Source of the DNA: Puffinus mauretanicus
Taxonomy: Eukaryota > Chordata > Aves > Procellariiformes > Procellariidae
DNA: 64,000 bases
Direction of reading: 5' to 3'
NCBI GenBank assembly: GCA_023333565.1
Contig: JAJKFH010000611.1
Location: forward strand, 186,001-250,000
In this document: one piece after another, positions 40,881-52,649 of the stretch
Numbering within the stretch: the stretch's first letter is position 1
How the letters are laid out: every line of letters begins with the position of its first letter
Position numbers and translations under genes: made by a program
The notes under the pieces: generated by a model
Databases searched by the model: none
Seen by the model: the letters and a program-made list of their open reading frames with translations, nothing else
Told to the model about the DNA's origin: nothing

Positions 40881-42051
40881 TCTTGAGCAGAAGAACGCTG
40901 ACTCCTAATGGCTGAGATACTCGTCCAGTACAAAGGTGAGAACAGGACCTATCCTCTTTGAGTTGCTGGAACTCCTGGGACAGTTTCTCCACAGCTGAGA
41001 CAAGGGAGGAGGAGACAGTTTCGTATTCCTGGAGTTTGCTGACCACCTCATCCACCATTGGTGCTTCTTCCTCTTTCCAGGACAGTACTGCCAACAAACT
41101 GGCATACGACACTGGTGCACTCCGTACCAACTTCCGTCACATGGGTCGCATGCACTGGACTTCATCTGGATCTTTGAGCGTTTCCTCGTTGTCCAGGTCA
41201 CTATAAACCACCTCCAGCACGGCTAATTCTCTCAGGTACTGGATACCTCTCTCCATAGTGGTCCATTTGCCTGGGCGATATATAACATCTTCCTTGAAGG
41301 GATAACTTTCCTTCACGCCTGACAGGAATGGCCTCCAGAGGCTGAGGGCTTGTGCCCCTTTTCCAATCACTTTGTCAAAGCCCTCTTCCCTAGAAAAGGA
41401 TCCCAGCCACTTGGCTTCCCTACCCTCCAATTCAGGCTACTGGCTCCGTCATACCAGCATCGGAACAGCCAGGTTGACAACATGCTTGCCTGGACGACGG
41501 CTGAAATCTCTCCGCATAACTTGCAGCACACTCAGTGATAGGGATCGGGTGGTTTCCATCTTGTTTATGAGTTCTTCCTCTTTCTCCTCCTCCTCTTCTC
41601 CTTTTGATGGTCCTGCTTTTCCATCATCCCTTTCTAGATGAGCTGACTTTTGCTTCCAGGATTTCTTCTTGTGTCTAAGGGCGACTGATAGCAGCACGGG
41701 TTGGTTCTCTGGTTCAGCCGCAGTGCATGTCGCAGGGGTTGGAGTAGTCGCAGTGCCTGTCATGGGGGTTGATCTCTGGACGGTATTCCTAAATAATTGT
41801 TTAAATCTAAACAAGGTCTGAACTATGTTCAGGAGACATAACAATAGGAAGATGCTTGTTTGAACATCCCAAGGATATTCAAAATTCTCAAGAACTGTTG
41901 TGAAGGTCTTCATGAAGAGGATAGAAGAAAAAGGAGTTTCTGAAGATATGAAAGGAAAGGTAAAGGAAGGTGTCTCCCCCATAAATTGGCTCTCCAAGAA
42001 GAGGAGGTAAAAAGTGTAATAATTGTTTCCGAGACATTGCTCCCAAAGCAT
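40881..42051 (-). pseudogene. gag: ERV gag remnant
   Basis: The structural polyprotein region is recognised by position (between primer-binding site and RT) and by its resemblance to Gag segments of this bird ERV group. Visible features are a hydrophobic stretch (FLLLCLLNIVQTLF, about residue 67 from the 42051 start), a basic KKKSWKQK patch, an acidic EEEEEKEEEL run, and downstream segments with YLRELAVLEVVY and VEKLSQEFQQLKED. Stops in the same frame lie at 41451-41449 (TGA), 41439-41437 (TAG) and 41139-41137 (TGA). No CX2CX4HX4C zinc knuckle is visible, so the nucleocapsid part appears to be lost with the protease. The frame is continuous with the pol frame (start points differ by multiples of three), which places the deletion junction between about 40800 and 40950. 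The true Gag start is not determined. Confidence 0.75.
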
Positions 42052-42349
42052 AGGGATGACAGCAGTGCTGAGTACAATCTCAATTGTACGTTTATCATAT
42101 CATAAGCCAGCGTTACACAGTATAGCAAAGCGATAACCTTAATCGATCTCCCAGAGATGATAAACAGTACATAAATACAGATAAACAGTATATACAACAA
42201 GTAAGGTGTTACATCACACAACTACAAGAACAAATCCAACAACTCTGAGAGCAACTAAACCAACATTGTGACCAGCAACATAATGAATGCTGATAACAAA
42301 TTTGCTGTAACACGCTTTGGTCAGATCTGTGGTTACCTCAACCCTTCGA

Positions 42350-42367
42350 GCCCCACGTTGGGCGCCA
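42350..42367 (-). promoter_or_regulatory. Primer-binding site, tRNA-Lys type
   Basis: The minus strand reads TGGCGCCCAACGTGGGGC, which matches the 18-nt primer-binding site complementary to the 3' end of tRNA-Lys (the Lys1,2 type used by several retroviruses). It lies eight bases downstream of the LTR end; most retroviruses have two or three bases, so the spacing is unusual or the LTR edge has moved. Confidence 0.88.
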
Positions 42368-42501
42368 AGAAGGACTGTCATGGTTTAACCCCAGCCGGCA
42401 ACTAAGCCCCACACAGCCGCTCGCTCACTCCCCCCCAGGGGGATGGGGGAGAGAATTGGAAGGGTAAAAGTGAGAAAACTCGTGGGTTGAGATAAAGACA
42501 G

Positions 42502-42507
42502 TTTAAT
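42502..42507 (-). promoter_or_regulatory. LTR polyadenylation signal ATTAAA
   Basis: ATTAAA on the minus strand sits within the conserved block following the GGCTTTTGCTTTACCT segment. It is conserved at the same place in the solo LTR (62798-62803). Confidence 0.6.
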
Positions 42508-42687
42508 AGGTAAAGCAAAAGCCGCGCACGCAAACAAAGCAAAACAAGGAATTCACTCACTACTTCCCATGGGCAGGCAGGTGTTCAGCCATCTCCAGGA
42601 AAGCAGGGCTCCATCATGTGTGACGGTGACTTGGGAAGACAAACGCCATCACTCCGAACGTCCCCCCCTTCCTCCTTCTTCCCCCAG

Positions 42688-42694
42688 CTTTATA
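42688..42694 (-). promoter_or_regulatory. LTR TATA box
   Basis: TATAAAG on the minus strand, 10-20 bases downstream of the degraded CRE, is shared with the solo LTR and is the likely U3 core promoter. Confidence 0.65.
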
Positions 42695-43048
42695 TGCTGA
42701 GCATGACATCGTATGGTATGGAATATCCCTTTGGTCAGTTGGGTCAGCTGTCCTGGCTATGCTCCCTCCCAGCTTCTTGTGCACCCAGCAGAGTACGGGA
42801 AGCTGAAAAGTCCTTGACCAGCGTAAACATTATTTAGCAACAACTAAAACATCAGTTGTGTGTTATCAACATTCTTCTCATTCTAAATCCAAACCACAGC
42901 ACTAGACCAGCTACTAGGAAGAAAATTAATTCTATCCCAGCGGAAATCACGACACTGAGACAGAAAACTCCTCAGAAAACATTTACCACTGCAGACTACC
43001 CATATATTTTCCATCATAATCGTAATCACAATTCAAACAAACTTCTTG

Positions 43049-43115
43049 GGGTTTGGGTTTTTTTTTTTGTTTTGGTTTGGTTTGTTTGTTGTTTGGTTGT
43101 TGTTTTTTTTTTAAT
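43049..43115. repeat. T/G-rich simple tract
   Basis: GGGTTTGGG, a T11 run, then GTTTTGG, TTTG and TTG units ending in about eleven T residues. It is the same type of tract as at 16715-16755. Confidence 0.8.
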
Positions 43116-46100
43116 CTGAAATGTTGTGATTTAAGTTTTTATAATGTGCTGAAATCACACATAAGCATGAAATCAAAAATTAACCATTGAAATTTCTCAT
43201 TCATTTTTTAGGGATGCTCTCACAACAGAGCATATGTAGCAGCAGTATTAAGAACAAGTTTCCAAGATCTGTAGATGATACTAAAATTTAAGAAAGATAA
43301 AATAATGAATGACAACACAAGCAGCTTTAAAAGAACTTCAATCATTTAAGCAATTGCTCTAACAGATGGCAAAAGCACTTCGGCACACACAATTGCAAAA
43401 TAACTTGCCTGGAAGCAAGCAAGCAAGCCAAGGAAAGTGTACTAAATGGGACAATTATTCAGCACAGTGATTAGAAAAAGGATTTGGGGGTTTAGCGTGG
43501 AAAAATAAATCATTGAAGCTATTGGCACAGAGGAAAGCAGTAAGACAAAAGTATTCATTAGTAGTATCAGATACCAGACAGGTTATCCTACTAGTATATA
43601 AAACACGAAGTGCTATCTAGCTGGCACCTACCATTCCCTGGTCCACAAGAAGGAAAACAGGTGTTTGTGTAACTGAAGTTACTCTTTCTTCCTTCTTTCT
43701 TTCCTGAAAGGAACAGTCCCATTCACTCCCACCCCAGCTCTCACCAGCACATGATTTTTTTGTGAGCATGCAAACCATGAACTGATATACGCGTTAAACC
43801 TTTTTCCTTTAGATCAGTTTGCAGCCACACAAGTGCCAGGGCTACCACAAGGCTGCTGTTTGCAGGGTCAAAAAGAGTGACCAGGCATGAGAAGGACAGT
43901 TAACATCGCTCAACCATTTCATCTTGTGATAACTCACCTTGTACACAGGATCATGGCACACCATCCACCCTAGCTCTCAAGAGTTTAAAGTCAGCTCATG
44001 AAAACATGATGCTTTCTAGCCCATATAAGTATTACATTCTATAAAGCTGCAGCCTAAGAGTCAGTAGGACATGTCATGTAAGCAAAGATTATTCATTCCA
44101 GAAGAGACTATACCAATAATGTCCCAGCGCATTTCTTTACAATGCTGTCTCAGAGATTCTGGGTATGACACCTATCTCATCTACGTTGATTTTAATTGGC
44201 TTCAATACCATTAATTCTTATTTAGACTCGTAGGGCCAATGATCCTCTTGTATCACATTTGTTTCATATTATTGTACTTTTCTTAACATAGAGCTACTTT
44301 TAATTTACAGCATGAACTTGGATCTCCTAAAATCAATGCCAAAATTCCAGAGTTAGTTATCACACTGCACTCCTTACAGGAGTGTAAATTACACCGATTC
44401 TTTTTAAAGACAAAGTTCCTTCAACATAGGAGGTCAAAGTAAGCTGCAAAATCCAGTGAGCAGGCACTCAGATTACTGCTTGAGACTTCAGAGAAAGCAG
44501 ACCTCAAGACCAGCAAGAATGGAAATACTAGCAATCCTCTGAACAACGTAACCCAACTATACCAGAAGAGAGTTTGAAAGAGCCAATCCAGACTGTATTT
44601 TTCTGTCTGTTCAGTAAAGACTTTAACAGGTAAATATGAATTTTTAAAATATTTTCAATTTAATGTTTACTACTGCATGTAACCTTAACAAAACGGGCTG
44701 AAATACCACCTGTCTGCATTAATTCATTAATTACTCTTAAGGAGAATGCTAAGTTTATTTTTCAGTAAAAAGCTCCTAAGTACTTGAACATTTAAAAAAT
44801 GTGTATCAGAAATAAGAAATAATTTAATTTTGAACCCATTTACCCCCACTCCCATTTGCATTGCTTTTCTTCAATGTGGATTTCATTTTCACAGCACTTC
44901 TTAATAGGGGACTTCTATTATGGGTAATATTTCCCCAGCACTTTTCTCTCCTAAGGGTGATTTAAAGTCATGATACAAAAGGAATGTAGATATAGAGGCA
45001 CAGCATTACAAAATGACAATTTGAATTATTGCTAATCTGAAATACTTCTCAGCCCTACCATCAACTAGTTAGCCTAAGAGGCACAGCAGCTTAATAATGC
45101 ATCCAAGAAAAATAAGGCAGTCAGCCAGTGCTCATCTTTTCTGGCAGAGAAGAAAACCTCATGTAAGTCTGCCTGGTGGATAATGGCTAGGAAAGCCAAC
45201 GAAAAAGTTTTGTAATAATACATGATATTTCCATATTTACTTGGAAATGTTGTTCTTACGACTTCACCATGATAGTAATTACCTGCTGACACAGAAAGTA
45301 CACATCTTTTTATTTTTCCTTACAGACAAGAGGTGCTTTACATTTTATATACTGAAGACCATAAAACTATTACTTATGTTTTAATCTGTTTTACAAAACT
45401 AGGTTCCAAGAATTCAAAACATTTCACTATGTTATCTTGACATACAGAGAGTCTACCTGCCTTCAGTGAGATATTACGTATATAACAGTACGACAGTCAT
45501 CCTAAATCTGAAAAATATATCATCTGTCTCCTAATAACTAATAAATAAAAATTTAAAACTAAACATGTTGATGTGTTTTCTAAGTCAGAGAATATCCTGT
45601 AAATAATTTTTCTGATGGCAGAATATTCTTTTTTTATTTATTTATTTCTGGCTCAACATATTATATAATTAGCTTCTCAGGTTTCAAAAATAATGACTTT
45701 TCCAAATACATGACAGGAGGCAAGCTTCTCACAGATCAATACATATTCAAATGCCACCATGCCATTTCATAGCAGTACATTCAAAACTTGCTAATGATTC
45801 TCCAAACCATAATAGCAAATATCCTTCCCAGCCTCCCAGAACATGATATATAGGTTCAGAGTATCTACTAGTCATGTCAATATTTTGTGAACAAGAAGCA
45901 GACACCAGAATGAACTCAGAAATATTCAATAAAAACAAGAAACTTCAAGACAACAGCGGGAGAATACACACACAAACTCACAAAAATCAAACACAAAATA
46001 CTCCCCCCGCCAAAAAAAAACCCAGAACAGCAACTCTGACCTTTTCTCCAGATCCTTAAGGAAGATCTATAAGTCTACTTTAAAAGATAAGCCTGAGAAT

Positions 46101-49100
46101 TAAATTGGGTGGCTTTGCTAGATATTAAAAAAAATTATCACCTACAGAACAACGAGAGGTTATCAGTCTATCTCACAGTCATTTAACTCCATACAAATGA
46201 CTTCTCTATCACATCTTTTCCTACTAGCATCCCCTCAATCTATATGAATGACCCTTTTTTCACTCATATCACATACATAACTAAAATAAATCCAAAGCAA
46301 TTGTTCTCAAGCTCATTTGTGGATTCCATTACGAAGAGAAGAGCTGTGCATCTGAAAGCTTGTCTGGTTTTCTTCATAAAAAATAAGACGTTTTTCTATA
46401 GGCCTTGAAAATTTTATGTTCTTGATCAAAAAAGTTATAGATCAGTTTGAACTAGAAAAATATCTGAAGATTATACCTACTGTTTGTTAGATTTCCCCTT
46501 TAGGGGGTTCTCACATTCATTTTCAGTACTAGAAACATGTAATGGTATTTTAGAGGCAGTTCTACTTTACCTCAAATGCTAACCAGATTTATTTCAGTTA
46601 TAATATTGATATTAAAACTATACTAACTATTAAGTTGATCTTCCTGGATGCAAATTTTAATTTCTGTGCAACTTTTCAAGCCAATCAAGAAAGAAGATTC
46701 ACATTCACATTTTCACAAATTCACATTAAAAAGATATGCATTTATTGCAAAATAGATGCAAACTAGATCAGATAATTAGAAGATAATTAAAAGCTGACAG
46801 AAATGCAACAGAAGAATCCCTATTTTGAGATCTGCTTGAAGCTTCATAAATTGCAGAAAAAGTTTGCAACAGTTGTTTTGTTTCCAGACTTTTCAGGAGC
46901 TACAGAGAAATATATTAGTTGAATGATTTCCCCCTACCATCATTCCCCCTGTCATCATAGAGGGTATCCTTGGTATGAACCACAGTAACCCTTAAAATAT
47001 ATTTCACAGCTAATTCCAAATTTTGTTTGATGAAATGAAAAACTGTCAGATGTTTTGCTGAAAAGTCCACATTCCTCAAGTTCTTGGAGAAAGAATATTT
47101 CTCTGTTATTTTGTCCAATAAGCAAGTTCAAGGAAATTTAAGCAGTCCACAGAAGGAATTATCTATCCATAAAGAAATTCCATTTTGTAAGTTCATTCCA
47201 TATTATAACAAAGATCAAATTTTGGATTCTTTTGCAAAGGAACATTCAAAACTACATTTCTGAATGCTTCTCCAAAGCTCTTAGATTATAGGCTTCTTGC
47301 AGAACCTTTACAATATTTATGCATAAACTAGGTCCCAGAAGAACGTAGTTCAGACTGAAAATACCAATTCACACTCTAGATAAGAAATTAATGATAAGAA
47401 TTTATATCAGTATCACAGAGAAATGTACACGATGTGAATAATTTTAATCTAAGACCCTAACATAATTGAACAATAGTAATAATCTGAATATATCACTGAC
47501 CTACGTACAGACACTATCAGTAGGTTGGATCAAAGACAGCATCCTGTGGCTACCTCAAGTACCCTATTCATACATACTTCCTAAATAACTATAACTTGTG
47601 TAGCTTCTACAGTAGCAACTTAACAGAAAAAAAAAAGACTACAAAAAAACCCCAAAACTAAAAAACAAACAACTGCAGTCAAAGCAACTGAGCTATAATC
47701 TGAAGGATGATGATTACACTTAGCTGTAAAACACTGACAAGAGACAAGTATCTTTGCATGAGAACAAAGAGTTCAACAATGGCCTTGCTCCACATCTGGA
47801 TGCAAACAAACAAGATCTTTTAATATTTTTGGGAGAAAAGCTATGGGACTGAAAGCTCCACCCCAAGCATAGATTGGCAACTGCTAATCCAGAATAGCAT
47901 TTAAATCTCTACTAATCCCAGGTGAAACACTTTTCCACAACCCAAATACATTCACTATGAGAATGTTCGTTCATTTTCTCTCCATTCTGGGGAAAAAAAA
48001 AAAAAATCACCCTGGACTTGAGATACCTTAGGGAAAAGGTTTTTAAGTAATATTTTCACAAATTATCTTAGCTTTACCAAAACAGCAAGAGGGAAAAAGG
48101 CATTAAAAAAAAAATCAGCCAGTTGAAGCTATGAAACTAGGGTAAACGGTGCCCATTTTCCTTTCAGTTCTTGCTTAGCATCAAAATAGTTGTGTTTTCA
48201 TGCAAGAATTGCAATAAGAAATAACAAAAAAAAAAAAGAAACCATTAAAGCACTCATTTTAAAAATTGCTATCCAATAATGGACTAAGTTATTTAATTTT
48301 GTGTATAATTTTTGAAAAGGAGGAAGAGAAAGAAAGATATTTGCAAAACTAGAAGAAAAGAAGGCACTGCTTAAAAAAATCATAATTTAAAAGAAACCAT
48401 CTTAAAAACAGGAAAATACTGAGGCTTCCCAACCATAGAAGTGGAGTAGAAAAAAGGATTAATTTACAGCATCTTCATCCATCTTGCACAAAGCTTGACT
48501 AATCTTGAAGGACCAGTTACCAGGTCTTGCTACACCACCCCAGTGAAGCACTACAATCAAAGCATTGTAAATACTGTATTAGATTTGAGAAAATGAAAAA
48601 TCTGCAAAATGGAACAACCGTTACATCCAGATTCCTCTATGCTATATTATATCATTCTTCTTCTTAAGTGACTCAAGTACAATATTTCCTTTTTGTATTA
48701 AGTGGTTCAAGGTCAATGACAAGCCACATTGTACCCTACCAGAGCTTAAGGTACTAAACAAGCAACTAAAGCTTAATCACAGTCTCCTTTTACCACTTTT
48801 AAATTGCAGGAAATTACCAGGACCTGCTTAGCAGTGTATAAAGGCAGAACAAAAAGTGATCCAGAATACTGTTAGTTTATCAGCTGTTATTTGGTCCACA
48901 GAAAAGAAATGAAAAATTTCTTCTTAAAGTGGTTAAAGATCCATTGTTCACACTAAAATTTCAGATGTTAAGACCTTTGTTAATAATGATTCTCAAGGTT
49001 TGATTGGGAAAGTTGATTAGCAATGTTTCTCCACTTCTTTTCAATTATTGACAGATAGTCAATGATGGGGAGGAGGTGCTTGCTTGGTGGGGGTTTGTTT

Positions 49101-52100
49101 GAACTTGATTAGTCTTTAAAGCACCTATACTCATGGAATCTTTAGAGTGCTTTGGAGCTTTCCATGCAAGCCTTCATCTTTGACATTCCGTCCTTTCACA
49201 AATGGTAGTTCTGTATAATGAAATTGTGCTTTTTCAATTAAAAGTTTCAATGAGCATTTAATAGAAAGAAAATTCATTTTAATTACAGAACTGAAGTTTC
49301 AAGATACTATCTCTATAACACAAAATTATGGTAACTAATACTTATTGATAATTATTATTAATTATAAGAGAAATCAACTAACACATTCTTAACAACTATA
49401 CTGCAATTTAAGCATGCAATATCATTAGAGTTAAGAGTGAAGAATTGCAAGATGAAAGTGAATGTTGGAATTTAATGTATTTTTATTAAATTGTAGCTCA
49501 TAACCTTAGCACATTTTGTCATTTTTTCTCTTAAGAACTATTTAAAGCATTAGCTGCAGTTCTCTTCTTTCAAGCATGAGCTTGAGCACAAAGGAAGTTC
49601 TCTGTCCCTCTTCCCTTCAGCCAAATCTTCTCACTTACACGCTTAACCAATGTGTTTTGTCATTTTTGTGCCCATTTGGATACTTTGACATTGTGTTTGC
49701 AATTAGATGCACATTATATATCTAGTCTAGTCTTTCTAACTTGAGCATAACCTTAAAACTCAAGTATGAACTGAGAAACCAGGGGGGGGTTATTTTTATG
49801 GATGTCCAGGTTCAAGTAGTCACAATATTTTGCTGTTGAATTAAAATCAGGTGTGGTTCCATGCATGCCCGTGCCCAAAAAACAAACAAGTTTTTAAAAC
49901 TGCCACTGTCCTTGAATATCTATTGCACACCTACAGAAGCATATGCAGCTTGTGTATCTACTTATAAATTACTTTTTAATGAATGATGATATGAATATAG
50001 CTACAGTTTTACGGCAGGTTTGAACATTGGGAAAAAAGGCCATTACACTGATTTAACTGGGAACATAGTCAAATAAACATACAGTTCGTTACTACTTAGA
50101 GGCTGTAAAGTGCAGCAGAGGTGGGGTCAGCACTCTGAGCAATGACAGCAACCTCACAGCTCAGTCTCACCACCAGACAAGTTGTAACACAAATCAGCTT
50201 TTCAATTTTTCACCTCTTTGAAACTAAAAGCTCCCTCTTTTCTCTCTATCCCCTCAGGCCGTTCTTAGTTCTTCTCATAGTATTTGGAATTTATGAAGAT
50301 CCTAAATGCCCAAGGACTGAGCTATATCAAGGCTGGCTTTGCCAAAATCCCCTACTACGTTTTTGTAATCAACAGAAGTTTATCATTTACCTTTGCAGAA
50401 TTAGGTCAAACACCGAGTATTTTTAAGCTTGTTTTATATCTAAAAAATACCTTCCAAGACCATTATACAATCTGATGGTAGCTCTTTCAACATCACCCAA
50501 AATCAATAGCGGAAAAAAAATGTTTATAAATAATGTATAGAGGAGTTCAGCACTCAGTGCTGGAATTTTTAATTAATACAGTTTTCAGCAACTCTGCTGT
50601 AAAATTCAGTGATCAGCAGAATGCTTTTATGTGTTCCACCTCCACGGTGCACGTGTATGTGGCTCACAGTGCTAAAGCAGACAGCTTAATGAGAAGCTTC
50701 TGGATTTGGATGGTGTACTGAGACCTTTTTCACCGTCTGGCAGTTATTGCTCAATAATTAAAAGGCAGGAATTGATCTCTCTCTACACCACATTTTATCT
50801 GAAGAAATTTGCTGATGTGGTCCCTCTGCATTTTACTTCATGTCATTGGTTCACTTTTGAAGTCTAAAATTTTAAAACTCCCCATGATGTTGAAATAATG
50901 GAATTTGAGGGAGTTTGCCTTTGTTTTTTTTTTCTTTTTAACTTTTCCCATATGTTTCTTTTCTCCCAAGGAAGGAATTCTGTCATTTCCAACTTTCCCT
51001 TTAAATGTACTGGGGGATGATAAGAAAGACAACTACAGGGACTCGTTCCTACCGGAATAGCTTCCTGTGTCAGAGTGCTTTCAAGCCTGATGGAAAGTTA
51101 TCTTCACAACTTCCTTTCCTCTGTTTTATGGTAAATTCTCCTGTACCACATGATAGTTGGCAGTCCTTTGTAGGAAACGTTACAGGACAAAATGACTGAC
51201 CTTCACTTACAACACTTCATTATGTTACCGTATTTAGCATTTATAACTTACTTTACAGAGAAATAAAAGCCTGATCTGGGACACAATACTACACAGTGCT
51301 GATATCCCACAAGTATAATACTCCCTAAAACCCTGGATGCTCCTGATTCCAACTGATTTTCGTGTGCTGTCAGCACTTGTGACCTTACAAAAAAATCAAA
51401 AGTTGACACTTGTCAAACCTCACCTTAACTGACCTATTTGAATTTAAATTAGGAAAAGGATGCCTCAGAAGGGAAAGACATCAATAATCTGTGTAGGCAT
51501 GTGGCCACAAAACCTTCCTGGAATAAATACAGTCAGAGAACTGAACCAGAGTGGTTTGCTTCTCAGTGATTTCTATTTAGAATTAAAAACCCAAAGTTAA
51601 ACTTCCTAATGCCAAAGCACTTTTAGGCTCCTCCTTTTAATCAGCCTCTTTCCAAAGCAGAAACAGAGCCTTAGAAAGAGTTAACACTTCACATTCCTTT
51701 CTCTGTCCTGTATGCTTCCCCTTTGTGAGAAATCTTCAATTAAAGTTTCAGTGCTGCTACCGCTGCTACTTTCACTTTGACACCTAAAGTGATCTGTGCA
51801 CCTTTTCTCTGGCAGCACAGCTCACAGCCAAAGGTCAAACCCAGACTGAAAGCTCTGAAGCGTAGATTTAGAATCACTTTTAATTCAGTTACAGTGAATA
51901 TTGAAAATACATTTAAATAATTAAAATATTTCTGCAACACTCCACTAACATATCAGATATGGTTAAGTATATAGATCAATATATAGAAAAAAGTTAAACT
52001 GCCATAAAAAAAAAGTTTTCCTTCAAAATTGTATCATCAAAACCAACTACAAACATAGGTAAAGGACTAGTTTTCACCAACTTGCTCTGTTTGAAAGACT

Positions 52101-52205
52101 CCTGGATTTCTCTGATTTATACTGTCAATCACAGCAACACAGATGATTTATTTAAAACAAAAATCTTTAGGAAAATGAGTGGGTTTTGCCTGGATAGTTC
52201 AGATA

Positions 52206-52298
52206 TTTATCATTAAAATGAAAAAAAAAAACCCAAACCAAAAAACAAACACCAAACCCAAACCCCAAAACAAACCAACCAAACAAAACCACTCCCCC
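52206..52298. repeat. A/C-rich simple tract (inverted T/G type)
   Basis: The plus strand is a long run of A and C (CCCAAACC, AAACAAAC, ACCAAACCC, CCAACCAAAC units). On the minus strand it reads as the same TTTGG/GGGTTT tract seen elsewhere in the window. Confidence 0.8.
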
Positions 52299-52649
52299 CT
52301 CGAAGGTAGAAAATACTTTGAAAGGTTTGTAAGTGAAACACACTGCCCAACTCAAACATTTATTTTCACACAAGCCCCCCCTCTGATGGCTTAGATTAGT
52401 CCCATATGTTTCTATGTAACATGTGTTTCAACTATTATGCCATAAAAATGATACCTTTATTAAAATGTTTTGTGATCTTTTACCTTAAAGCAGATCTTTT
52501 CACGAAGAGTGAGTGGAGACAGCTGGACATTTTTCTTATATCTGGGAAGGATGTTATTTTCTTATTTGAGGAATATAATTAATATTTTAATGAATAAATA
52601 ATTTCCATCCTAAAATGGCAAGGGAAGTTGAAGCCATCCTCAAGCCTCA

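Larger units (their letters stand above)
39585..42954 (-). mobile_element. Truncated endogenous retrovirus, 5' LTR-gag-pol
   Basis: Read on the minus strand the order is 5' LTR (42954-42376), an eight-base spacer, a lysine-type primer-binding site (42367-42350), a leader of about 300 bases, gag remnants (from about 42051) and pol reverse transcriptase (to about 39590). Sequence resembling the element stops abruptly at about 39585. The rest of RNase H, integrase, any env and the 3' LTR are absent. The distance from primer-binding site to reverse transcriptase is about 1.5 kb. This is too short for full gag and protease, so there is also an internal deletion. The RT motif context (LPQGW, SPTICHGL, YIDD) points to a class III (ERV-L-like) group. 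Several in-frame stops and at least one frameshift make it non-functional. It is GC-richer than its flanks. Confidence 0.9.
42376..42954 (-). mobile_element. 5' LTR of the truncated ERV
   Basis: The 579-bp LTR is bounded by TGTC and GACA short inverted ends (TG...CA rule) and lies immediately upstream of a primer-binding site. On the minus strand U3 contains a decayed CRE (42711-42704) and a TATA box TATAAAG (42694-42688). Further downstream are the ATTAAA polyadenylation signal (42507-42502) and a CTCAACCCACGAGTTTTCTC block shared with the solo LTR at 62344-62917. The downstream half (from the TATA region on) is very similar between the two copies, while the first 200 bases of U3 differ much more. 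Confidence 0.92.
42955..52649. other. AT-rich single-copy DNA, no gene seen
   Basis: About 9.7 kb of AT-rich sequence with T/G tracts (43049-43115, inverted 52206-52298) and short tetranucleotide runs (GCAA near 43422, TTTC/TTCC near 43682). Homopolymers occur near 46004, 47990 and 48225. No exon or RNA gene was recognised, and the longest open frame is 94 codons without a domain. Confidence 0.5.

Noticed and set aside
40958..41641. Plus-strand open frames across the gag region
   Set aside because: Antisense to Gag; serine-rich composition is what the reverse of the acidic/lysine-rich Gag segment gives.
46685..46730. Imperfect TTCACA direct repeats
   Set aside because: Three loose copies with no conserved spacing; not a CRISPR array or a defined satellite.
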